DNA from: Candidatus Zixiibacteriota bacterium | Lineage (GTDB): Bacteria > Zixibacteria > MSB-5A5 > GN15 > FEB-12 | Reading direction: 5' to 3' | NCBI GenBank assembly: GCA_035380245.1 | Contig: DAOSXA010000002.1 | Span: 868,001-932,000 of the forward strand | DNA: 64,000 bases | Shown here: positions 25,521 through 33,092 of the stretch, piece by piece | Numbering within the stretch: position 1 is the first letter of the stretch | Layout of the letters: each line of letters opens with the position of its first letter | The notes under the pieces: model-generated | Seen by the model: the letters and a program-made list of their open reading frames with translations, nothing else | Told to the model about the DNA's origin: nothing | Databases searched by the model: none | Made by a program: the position numbers and the translations under genes

Positions 25521-25573
25521 TTCAGTAAAACACAACTGCAATGCGGGCGACACAAGGCCGCCGATTACGCGAT
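25521..25573 (-). repeat. R1 repeat, copy D (half element with tail)
   Basis: Read on the minus strand: GATCGCGTAATCGGCGGCC, then TTGTGTCGCCCGCATTGCAG and TTGTGTTTTACTGAA. This is the right arm plus tail of copy A with few changes. The other arm of the palindrome is missing. Confidence 0.7.
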
Positions 25574-25596
25574 CTATAGATAAAACCTACAACAAA

Positions 25597-25624
25597 GCGG
25601 CGCAGTCCTTACGGATCGCGCCGC
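25597..25624 (-). terminator. Intrinsic terminator of trxA
   Basis: A 7-bp GCGGCGC / GCGCCGC stem around a 14-base loop, followed on the minus strand by TTTGTTG, 30 bp after the trxA stop. Confidence 0.65.
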
Positions 25625-25655
25625 CTGATACATTAAAAGCTTTTATCGCAGCAGC

Positions 25656-25982
25656 TTACGCCAACGCTCTATCCAGTCTGCTGGTAAGTTGAGCTTTCGG
25701 TACCGCCCCCACGATCTGATCGACCACCTCGCCGTTCTTGAAAATCAACAACGACGGGATCGACATGATGTTATACTTCCCAGCTGTCCGGTTGTTGGAG
25801 TCCACATCCAGCTTGGCCACCTTCAGCCGATCAGAATACTCTCCGGCGACTTCTTCCAGAATAGGGGCAATCATCTTGCATGGTCCACACCAGGTTGCCC
25901 AAAAATCAACGATAACCGGCTTATCGGACTGTATTACTTCAGCCTCGAAGCTGTCGTCGGTAACTTCTACAGGTTTGCTCAT
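25656..25982 (-). CDS. trxA: Thioredoxin
   Basis: 108 residues of classical thioredoxin. It has the 'VIVDFWATWCGPCKMIAPIL' active site with WCGPC, the buried Asp, the cis-Pro in 'MSIPSLLIFKNGE' and the C-terminal 'VGAVPKAQLTSRLDRAL'. It reduces protein disulfides in the cytosol and feeds DsbD. The ATG with GGAGGAACG upstream gives the family's normal length; 47 codons of open frame upstream are untranslated leader. It has its own promoter and terminator, so it is monocistronic. Confidence 0.97.
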   Translation of the reverse strand: MSKPVEVTDDSFEAEVIQSDKPVIVDFWATWCGPCKMIAPILEEVAGEYSDRLKVAKLDVDSNNRTAGKYNIMSIPSLLIFKNGEVVDQIVGAVPKAQLTSRLDRALA

Positions 25983-26093
25983 CGTTCCTCCAGATATCGG
26001 AATAAAGGTCTCTCGTTTTCTTCTTGAGTATAACAGCAAAGAGGCTAACCGGTTCCCAACGGGAGGGTTTGCCTCAGTCTGAAAAATCGGTCC

Positions 26094-26123
26094 AATATAT
26101 AACAATGCCCATAATTGCCACAA
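26094..26123 (-). promoter_or_regulatory. Sigma-70-type promoter for trxA
   Basis: TTGTGG, an 18-bp spacer and TATATT followed by GG. It implies a leader of about 105 nt before the ATG. Confidence 0.45.
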
Positions 26124-26144
26124 GGATTTTCCGAGACAGCCAGG

Positions 26145-29100
26145 TTAGTGGATTTGATCCACAAGATCGATATCTCGGCGCACATTTCGGTTTATGCCGC
26201 CATGAGCCGCTGCGAAATTGCCTACCTGCTCGGCAAAAGCCTCAAGCCGGGTTTCTTCGCCGGAGTCACGGAGACCTTCGTAGCTGATATTCAGCCAGGG
26301 AATCGATCCCATATCAGAGGCCACTTTACCCGACAGCGAGGTTACTACCGTCCCCGGCATGCAGTTGAACGGCATGGCGTTAACAATTCCCGAGACACCC
26401 GTTTGAGCCATCTCAATCGACTTGCCGATGGACAGCAGCGCTTCCCCCTTGCAGGCGCGTGGTAAATACGGCCCGGCCAGCTTGAGTACCTGCTCCACCG
26501 GGAACTCGTGTCCGAGCGGAACCTCCCGGGTGAACGCCTTGATGATCTTGTTCTCGTGATGGTGCTGAACGATTAACTGAAGGTGACCTTTTAGCACTCC
26601 CTTAAAATCTCTTCGAATAAACGAATCACGGCGGTATTCGGCGGAGGTATACATCGGCCATTCCGTAAAGGTCGCCAGTCGCACCTCAAGGCCGAGCGCT
26701 TCGAGCTTGGTGATGAGATGGTTATTGGAGAAGCGATTGTTGCGGAGATATATCTCCCCTACCACACCGACCAGCGGCCGTGCTTCAACGGTCGTGGGAA
26801 TCGCCTTAAATGCCCGGGCGCATTGGCTTGCCAGTTCTTCGAGCGGATCATCGGCAATAATGGCATTCTCCAGCCTTCGGCGCTGATCGATATAAACTTC
26901 TTCCGTTTGGCCGGGATTGATTTCGTACGGTCGCGTTTGCAGCAGTAGCTTGATCAGGCAATCCATATAAACCAGCCCTCGCCAGGCTATTGTGCGGAAG
27001 TCGGTTCCTTCGAGACCGAAACTGTCATAGCCGGTTCGGGAATTGGGAGAAAAAACCGGCACATCCTTAAACCCGAGTTCGTCGAGGATGACGCGGTGGT
27101 ATTCGTTGTAAAGCCCGAATCGGCAGGGTCCATCGGCGCCGGGCATGAGGAAAATCGTCTTTTTGCGCTGGAACCCCTTTGAAAGAACCATCTTGATCAT
27201 GTCGCCGGTTGTGATCACACAAGGGAAACACTCTTTGCCGGAAGTAAACTTCTTGCCGTACTCAAGTGTCTTTTCATCCGGTTCGGGCATAACTTCGGCG
27301 TTCAAACCATAGCGACACATAGCCGCCCTCATCACATGAGCATGGTCGCACATGTTGGGGATATAGATAGTGCGCTCGAACGGCCGGAAATCATCCTGCT
27401 CGATATGGAAATCCGCTATCGGCGGCTGATATTTATAAAACCTGAGTGAGTCGGCAAACGCCTCACAGCGGGTGATCAGTCCGGCATCGGCCGAATGTTC
27501 GTCCAATTCAAGCTGGAGATACGGCTTACCGGCCATTTCACGCCGGAAGAAGTGGGTAATAAACGAATCCGGACCGCATCCGAACGAGGTAATATAAACC
27601 GGGAACAGGTTCGGGGAACGACGCAGCATCCGGGCCGCTTCGAGGATACGTCGACCGTACTTCCAATACATGTAAGGGAAGTCTTCTTCGTTCTCCTTCA
27701 GACGGAAAAAATCAAGCGGGATCGCTTTGTAGCCAAGCTCGCGAATCTTTTTGGGCAACTCCAGCGACAGCTTCGGATCATAACCGTTGTAAGGCCGACT
27801 CACCACCACCATCGCCTTCTCGTCCGGGCCGATCCCGGCCAGAATACGGTCTCCTTCGGTGTGGAGTGCCTGCTTGTAGAGCTTGTAAGCTTTAATGCCG
27901 GCGTCAATGGCGCGGCGTAGTTCTTTGTCGCGGATTCCCAGATCATGCGCGAGTGGTTTGAAGCGCTGGCGCAAATCAGACACCGACTCACAAAGTGATA
28001 TGGGATGAGTGATAAGCCGTGTGCCGTCGTGTACTTCGCCGAACCGGGATTTTATCTGTGAACCGATCGACTGTACGTAAGGGCAGATATAACCGGCCTT
28101 GTCCACCTCCTGTTGCTCCTCGGCCACCTTGATCATCGACGGCAGGAAAATGTAATCGACCTTTTTCTCGAACAGGTTGGCCACATGTCCGTAAACCATC
28201 TTGACCGGGTAACAGGTCTCCGCCTGGAACATTTCCAGGGCATCCTCGGTGATGCGGCGATTGGAGATATCGGAGTTGACCACCTGGAAATTAAGACTGT
28301 CGAAAAACGCCTGCCAAAACGGGTAATAATCATGGAAATGAAGCACTCGCGGAAGACCTATCCGAGCCCGCTTAGCCTTCTTCGATTTCTTGACCGGAAT
28401 CCAGCGCTTGTATAGAAGTTTCTGGCGCAGCTTGACGTAATCGGGTTGTTTGTCAACGTTTGCCGTGCGGCCGACATCGTACTTCTCACAGCGGCTGCCG
28501 TAAAACAGGGGCTCTTCTCCCTCGACATCAACCCGCCTGATCTCGCATTGGTTGGAGCAATCCTCACAGCGGAAGGTCTCGATTGTATACTTACGCTTGT
28601 AAAGATCGAAACCTCGGAATTTGGTGACGAAATCGGGATTATCCAATTGCTCGACGGCCAGGATCGCTGCACCGATAGCACCGGTGACATCATGATGCGG
28701 CGGCACCGTAATCGTCTTGCCGATCAGCTTTTCGAAAGCTGCCACCACCGCCTTGTTCCAGGCCACCCCGCCCTGGAAAAAGATATGATTTCCGATACGC
28801 CGATCCCCGACCACCTTGGTCAGGTAATTCGATGCGATACTGTAGGCCAACCCGGCGGTGAGGTCATCGATCGAGGCCCCCTTACGCTGATGGGCAACCA
28901 GATCGGACTCCATGAAAACGGTACAACGTTCACCACAGCCAACCGGGCATTCCGCCTTGAGAGCCCGCTCGCCAAACTCGTTTTCGATGTGAATGTTGAG
29001 CTTTTCCGCCTGCTCCTGCAAAAACGAGCCGGTTCCGGCGGCACAGGCTTTGTTCATTTCAAAATCAATCACCGCCCGGTCGTCGATAGAGATATATTTC

Positions 29101-30362
29101 GAATCCTGTCCGCCGATTTCGAAAATGGTATCGACCCCGGGATCGATAGCCACGGCCGCCGTTGCCTGGGCAGTGATCTCATTGCGGACAATATCCGCCC
29201 CGACGAAGTCGCCGGTCAAATACCGACCCGATCCGGTCGTGCCCACCGCCATTACCTTGACGCGGTCACCCACTTCCCCGCCGATTTCCGCTAAACCGCG
29301 CCGAACCGCCTCAATCGGGCGGCCCTCAGTCATCAGATAGCGACGGGCAATAACGCGCTGGTCGCGGTCGATCAGAACCAGATTCGTAGAAAGCGAGCCG
29401 ACATCGATCCCCAGAAACACCTCAAGACCGTCGATATCGGTCGGGCGATCAGCCAGCGTCGTATCGTAATGCTTGGTATCGGGGCAATCGAAAGAGAGTG
29501 CCTCACGAGCGGCTTCGGGACGATGGCGATATTTCAGATAGCCGGTGATTTTTTCGCGGTCAAAATCCGTTACCGGTTCACTTCGTTCGGCCGCCAGCCG
29601 AGCCGCGCCAATCGCTCCGACCACGTTGAAATACTCGGGTATAAGCAATTCTCCGGGTGCCAGGTTGAGCACTTCGGTAAACGCTCGCACCATCCCGGGA
29701 TTGGCGGCCACGCCCCCTTCGAAAGCTATCGGTTTCTGGAACTGCTTGCCGCGGGCAATGGAACTCTTGAAATTACGCGCCACCGCGAAACAGAGTCCCG
29801 CCACGATATCGTAATCGGGAGTTGCGATCTGCTGAAGATGGATCATGTCGGACTTGGCAAAAACCGAGCAACGTCCGGCTATCCGAGGGGGGTTCTTGGA
29901 CTTAAGCGCCAATTCCCCGAACTCCCCTTCGATACTGATCTTAAGTCGCCCGGCCTGCTGGTCCAGAAAAGAACCGGTCCCAGCGGCGCATTGGGCGTTC
30001 ATAGCGAAATCAACCACTACCTGCTGGTCGGGATCAAGAATCAGCAGCTTGGAGTCCTCGCCCCCCATTTCAATAACCGTGCGAATTTTGGGAGCAATCA
30101 GATAGTTCCCGGCCGCCAAAGAAGCAATTTCGCCGTAAAAATCCCCGCCAAGGATACTCTGCGCGGTTTTTCCGCCAATTCCGGTCATTCCCAATCGAAA
30201 TGGCTGACCGGCTATATTTCCGTCGATCTCCTTCAGAAGATCGTACAGGACCTCGAACGGACTACCGCTGAAACGGCGATAAGCCGTTGTTACCAATCGG
30301 TCACAGTCCACAACCGCCAGTTTGACCGAAACCGACCCTATGTCAATGCCTAATGATATCAT
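26145..30362 (-). CDS. 2-hydroxyacyl-CoA dehydratase activase, long double-domain form
   Basis: About 1,405 residues. Two tandem ASKHA ATPase domains of the BadF/BadG/HgdC type occupy residues 1-265 and about 310-585. Each has 'GIDIGS'/'GIDVGS', a Cys-AGTGSF motif (near residues 123 and 439) and a second cluster cysteine ('GRCSVFAKSD', 'GERCTVFMESD') that ligates the 4Fe-4S cluster in HgdC. Next comes 'CEDCSNQCEIRR' near residue 595 and then DUF2229 and related domains, giving the long fused form known from many anaerobes. Activases use ATP to push one electron into 2-hydroxyacyl-CoA dehydratases or benzoyl-CoA-type reductases. No such partner is encoded nearby, so the physiological target is open. 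The ATG giving MISLGIDIGS fits the family, but GGAG sits only 1 bp before it; an ATG 12 bp upstream is an alternative. Confidence 0.88.
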   Translation of the reverse strand: MISLGIDIGSVSVKLAVVDCDRLVTTAYRRFSGSPFEVLYDLLKEIDGNIAGQPFRLGMTGIGGKTAQSILGGDFYGEIASLAAGNYLIAPKIRTVIEMGGEDSKLLILDPDQQVVVDFAMNAQCAAGTGSFLDQQAGRLKISIEGEFGELALKSKNPPRIAGRCSVFAKSDMIHLQQIATPDYDIVAGLCFAVARNFKSSIARGKQFQKPIAFEGGVAANPGMVRAFTEVLNLAPGELLIPEYFNVVGAIGAARLAAERSEPVTDFDREKITGYLKYRHRPEAAREALSFDCPDTKHYDTTLADRPTDIDGLEVFLGIDVGSLSTNLVLIDRDQRVIARRYLMTEGRPIEAVRRGLAEIGGEVGDRVKVMAVGTTGSGRYLTGDFVGADIVRNEITAQATAAVAIDPGVDTIFEIGGQDSKYISIDDRAVIDFEMNKACAAGTGSFLQEQAEKLNIHIENEFGERALKAECPVGCGERCTVFMESDLVAHQRKGASIDDLTAGLAYSIASNYLTKVVGDRRIGNHIFFQGGVAWNKAVVAAFEKLIGKTITVPPHHDVTGAIGAAILAVEQLDNPDFVTKFRGFDLYKRKYTIETFRCEDCSNQCEIRRVDVEGEEPLFYGSRCEKYDVGRTANVDKQPDYVKLRQKLLYKRWIPVKKSKKAKRARIGLPRVLHFHDYYPFWQAFFDSLNFQVVNSDISNRRITEDALEMFQAETCYPVKMVYGHVANLFEKKVDYIFLPSMIKVAEEQQEVDKAGYICPYVQSIGSQIKSRFGEVHDGTRLITHPISLCESVSDLRQRFKPLAHDLGIRDKELRRAIDAGIKAYKLYKQALHTEGDRILAGIGPDEKAMVVVSRPYNGYDPKLSLELPKKIRELGYKAIPLDFFRLKENEEDFPYMYWKYGRRILEAARMLRRSPNLFPVYITSFGCGPDSFITHFFRREMAGKPYLQLELDEHSADAGLITRCEAFADSLRFYKYQPPIADFHIEQDDFRPFERTIYIPNMCDHAHVMRAAMCRYGLNAEVMPEPDEKTLEYGKKFTSGKECFPCVITTGDMIKMVLSKGFQRKKTIFLMPGADGPCRFGLYNEYHRVILDELGFKDVPVFSPNSRTGYDSFGLEGTDFRTIAWRGLVYMDCLIKLLLQTRPYEINPGQTEEVYIDQRRRLENAIIADDPLEELASQCARAFKAIPTTVEARPLVGVVGEIYLRNNRFSNNHLITKLEALGLEVRLATFTEWPMYTSAEYRRDSFIRRDFKGVLKGHLQLIVQHHHENKIIKAFTREVPLGHEFPVEQVLKLAGPYLPRACKGEALLSIGKSIEMAQTGVSGIVNAMPFNCMPGTVVTSLSGKVASDMGSIPWLNISYEGLRDSGEETRLEAFAEQVGNFAAAHGGINRNVRRDIDLVDQIH

Positions 30363-30449
30363 ACTCCTACCCATGCAACGATAAAGAAACCGGCTGTCAG
30401 GCATAACGCAAGTATAATCCTGTCCTGACTGGATTAACGCGGTTTTCCG

Positions 30450-30478
30450 TTGGCTTCCACCATTCGGCCCTATATATT
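30450..30478 (+). promoter_or_regulatory. Promoter of the dtd-rlmH operon
   Basis: TTGGCT, a 17-bp spacer and TATATT, about 28 bp upstream of the dtd ATG. The leader would be under 25 nt. Confidence 0.45.
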
Positions 30479-30483
30479 GGGCC
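30466..30483. promoter_or_regulatory. Palindrome enclosing the dtd -10 box
   Basis: GGCCC-N8-GGGCC, with the TATATT -10 element in the centre, followed by TTTGTTTTT. It could be an operator or a weak hairpin. As a terminator it would lie before the first gene of the plus-strand operon, which makes little sense unless reading-through transcripts are blocked. Confidence 0.35.
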
Positions 30484-30506
30484 TTTGTTTTTGGGAAAGT
30501 TATTCC

Positions 30507-30950
30507 ATGCGTTTAGTTATACAGAGAACTGCGGGCGTCAAACTGCGGATCGAAGGCCGTCCACACAGCGAATGCGGGCCGGGGCTGCTGATCCTTTTCG
30601 GCTCGCGTAGCGGCGATACGGAGAAATCATGCGCCTGGCTGGCCGACAAAGCTGTGAATCTTCGCATTTTCGAGGATGACCAGGGCAAAATGAACCTTTC
30701 GGCTCTGGATTTAAAAGCCGAGGTGATGATTGTATCGCAGTTCACTCTCTACGCCGACTGTCGCAAGGGGCGCCGCCCGAGCTACAACCATGCCCAGGAA
30801 CCGGTTGAAGCGGAACGGCTGTATGATATTTTCGTGGATCAGGTTAAGGAATCCGGACTCAACGTCGCTACCGGCGTTTTCGGGGCGATGATGGAAGTCG
30901 AGTTCACCAACATGGGACCGGTAACAGTGATTGTGGACCATGACCTCTAA
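30507..30950 (+). CDS. dtd: D-aminoacyl-tRNA deacylase
   Basis: 147 residues, the family's normal length. DTD hydrolyses D-amino acids from mischarged tRNA. Seen are the two active-site motifs: 'VSQFTLYADCRKGRRPSY' (the SQFTL motif) and 'FTNMGPVTVIVD' (the NxGPVT motif with the cross-subunit cis Gly-Pro). The start is the ATG giving MRLVIQRT, as in the family. First gene of an eight-gene plus-strand operon; its end overlaps maf by 11 bp. Confidence 0.95.
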   Translation: MRLVIQRTAGVKLRIEGRPHSECGPGLLILFGSRSGDTEKSCAWLADKAVNLRIFEDDQGKMNLSALDLKAEVMIVSQFTLYADCRKGRRPSYNHAQEPVEAERLYDIFVDQVKESGLNVATGVFGAMMEVEFTNMGPVTVIVDHDL

Positions 30951-31554
30951 ATCGATCATTCAACTGGCATCGCTCCGTCCGCTTATCCTCGGCTCCGGTT
31001 CGCCCCGAAGATTCCGTCTATTGACTGAAGCCGGAGTAACCTTTACACGCATCGTCCCCCAAACCGAAGAAGCCATGAAACCCAACGAGGCCCCCTATGC
31101 GTATGCCGAGCGGCTAGCCGGGGAAAAAGCACTCGAGGTCTCCCGGGAAAACGCGAATAGCGCAGTGGTTTTAGGATGCGATACGATTGTTGTCCTCAAC
31201 GGCGAGGTTCTGGGCAAACCCGAGAACGAACAGGAAGCCTTCGAGATCCTGTCACGCCTGTCGGGGCAAACTCATGTCGTTTGTACCGCGATTGCCTTGG
31301 CGGTAGACGGGAAATTAACAATGTCCGGCTACGAACTGACCGAGGTTCATTTCAACTCCGTTACCTCCAAACAGATTCGCGAGTATATCACCTCCGGAGA
31401 GCCAATGGACAAGGCGGGAGCCTACGGCATTCAAGGCATGGGGGCCTTTTTAGTTGACTATATAGAGGGGAATTTGGATAATGTCATCGGCTTGCCGGGC
31501 AAGCTATTAGATGAGTTGGCCGCCCGCTTGCTGAGCACCATTTCAAGGGACTGA
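30940..31554 (+). CDS. maf: Maf-family nucleotide pyrophosphatase
   Basis: 204 residues. The N-terminal 'LILGSGSPRRFRLLTEAG' is the substrate-binding SxSPRR motif, 'VVLGCDTIVVLNGEVLGKP' carries the catalytic Asp, and 'AGAYGIQGMGAFLVDYIEGN' with 'NVIGLP' completes the signature. Maf proteins hydrolyse non-canonical or pyrimidine nucleoside triphosphates and some affect septation. The chosen ATG lies inside the end of dtd; a TTG 9 bp earlier is possible. Coupled expression with dtd puts two housekeeping quality-control enzymes together. Confidence 0.94.
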   Translation: MTSKSIIQLASLRPLILGSGSPRRFRLLTEAGVTFTRIVPQTEEAMKPNEAPYAYAERLAGEKALEVSRENANSAVVLGCDTIVVLNGEVLGKPENEQEAFEILSRLSGQTHVVCTAIALAVDGKLTMSGYELTEVHFNSVTSKQIREYITSGEPMDKAGAYGIQGMGAFLVDYIEGNLDNVIGLPGKLLDELAARLLSTISRD

Positions 31555-31563
31555 TCACGATCG

Positions 31564-32502
31564 ATGAGTGAATTACATATAAAACTGGGGGCGTTACTCA
31601 AGCTCGAACGAGAACGTCAGGACCGAGACCTTGAGGATGTCGCCGCCAATCTGAACATGGCCCCCTCGACACTGGAAGCGATCGAGGCGGGTGACCCCAG
31701 CAGCTCTCCTTCGGAGTTGTATTTCGAACTTTTCACCAAGTCATACGCCCAGTTACTGGGAATCGACTACAGTGCAACGGTAGATGCGATAAAAGAAGAA
31801 ATAGGACCGGAACTACCACCGGCTCTTCCGGATAAAGGCGACAAACATCCCCCCGGAAACAAACGCCAGGCAAAACCGGTCGAAGAGGAAGAAGACACGA
31901 AAGATAGTGACTCACATCTCGTCAAGAAGCTGCTCTATTTTGTGGGGGCAATCATTATTGTCTTCTTGCTTTTCCTGATCCTTACCAAATGGGTTTTTTC
32001 CGGCAACGACGGAAACAACAATGAACCGGCTGTCGATGATACCGAGAGTTCTGCCGAGGTTGACATTACCAACGACGAAGCGGCCGCGTCAACCGCAGAG
32101 GGGTACGACTGGGGCGTTCCTGATTACACCCCCCCGGCCGGTCTTGCCTTGGTGCTCAAACCGCACAATGAAAGTTGGTCAACCATCGTAGCCGACGGCG
32201 ACACGGTGCTTTATCGTACTCTCTACCCCGGTCGCACTTATGACGTGTCAGCCAAATATCGACTCAATGTCTCCATCGGGATCCCTTCGGCGGTCGATGT
32301 TTTTCTGAACGATCAGGAAGTAAACCTGCGCAATCCGGAGACGGGTCGTATTCACGACATCAATATCGATCGTTTGAACCTGGAAGAAATCATGGCGCGT
32401 GAACTGCCGCAAAAGCGGAGCCGGCCGCGTCCGCAGTTAACCGAAACCAGTGTCGACAACCAGTCGGCGCCGACCGAAGACAGTACCGTTAAAGACGAAT
32501 AG
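31564..32502 (+). CDS. RodZ-like helix-turn-helix membrane protein
   Basis: 312 residues: an N-terminal HTH_25-type domain ('LGALLKLERERQDRDLEDVA', 'NMAPSTLEAIEAGD'), an acidic linker, one membrane span (LLYFVGAIIIVFLLFLILTK, about residues 128-147), and an extracytoplasmic beta domain of the DUF4115 kind ('GLALVLKPHNESWSTIVADG'). This is the layout of RodZ, which couples MreB to the cell-wall elongation machinery. The HTH start lacks the usual 'G..L...R' spacing, so the cytoskeletal role is likely but not certain. No mreB in the window. It lies 9 bp after maf. Confidence 0.75.
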   Translation: MSELHIKLGALLKLERERQDRDLEDVAANLNMAPSTLEAIEAGDPSSSPSELYFELFTKSYAQLLGIDYSATVDAIKEEIGPELPPALPDKGDKHPPGNKRQAKPVEEEEDTKDSDSHLVKKLLYFVGAIIIVFLLFLILTKWVFSGNDGNNNEPAVDDTESSAEVDITNDEAAASTAEGYDWGVPDYTPPAGLALVLKPHNESWSTIVADGDTVLYRTLYPGRTYDVSAKYRLNVSIGIPSAVDVFLNDQEVNLRNPETGRIHDINIDRLNLEEIMARELPQKRSRPRPQLTETSVDNQSAPTEDSTVKDE

Positions 32503-32506
32503 AAAA

Positions 32507-33076
32507 ATGAGCCTGAAGAGTTTCATCGGCAGGATGACCCTGCAGCGACGCGTGAAGAAAATGGAACCACCCACGCTGGAGTTCCCCGCTTCGCTGCAAC
32601 GGGTAAAACGGATTCTCGTTTGCCTGCCGGGAGGTCTTCGTGAGCTGACCCTGATGAAACAATTCCTGCCGGTGATCAAAGATATTTTTCGACCGGCACA
32701 GATCACCCTCATGTCGCTTCCCGGCGCCACCATCAACGACATTTATCCGCGTCAGGGATTCCAGATTCTGTCGCCGACACTGGACCAGTCAACCTGGACT
32801 GGTTTGCCCAAAGCGGGCTATATCAAGATACTGCGCGACTATAAATTCGACATGGTGCTCGACATGGGGCTGAGCCCGAATCCGTTCACGTCCGGAATTC
32901 TCCTGAGCTTTCCGGACGCCGTTCGCGTCGGGCGCGGAAATCATCTCGGTCAGCCTTATTACAATCTCGAAATAAAAACCAAGTATCTCCGCGATGAACG
33001 CAACATCTACAAGTCGTTGCTCACCATATTGGGAGCGATGAAGGAATCTACGGCGGCGATGCCCGGTAATAACTAA
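32507..33076 (+). CDS. Glycosyltransferase family 9-like N-terminal domain protein
   Basis: 189 residues. 'VKRILVCLPGGLRELTLMKQ', then 'ITLMSLPGAT' and 'YKFDMVLDMGLSPNPFTSGI', 'FPDAVRVGRGN' resemble the N-terminal Rossmann half of heptosyltransferase-like GT9 enzymes. The C-terminal nucleotide-sugar-binding half is absent. There is no frameshift or second fragment before smc, so this is a stand-alone half-domain rather than a recent break. Catalysis in the usual way is unlikely. The ATG is 5 bp after the rodZ stop, with smc 17 bp downstream, so it is firmly inside the operon. Confidence 0.6.
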   Translation: MSLKSFIGRMTLQRRVKKMEPPTLEFPASLQRVKRILVCLPGGLRELTLMKQFLPVIKDIFRPAQITLMSLPGATINDIYPRQGFQILSPTLDQSTWTGLPKAGYIKILRDYKFDMVLDMGLSPNPFTSGILLSFPDAVRVGRGNHLGQPYYNLEIKTKYLRDERNIYKSLLTILGAMKESTAAMPGNN

Positions 33077-33092
33077 ACGGCATGGAGCTACA

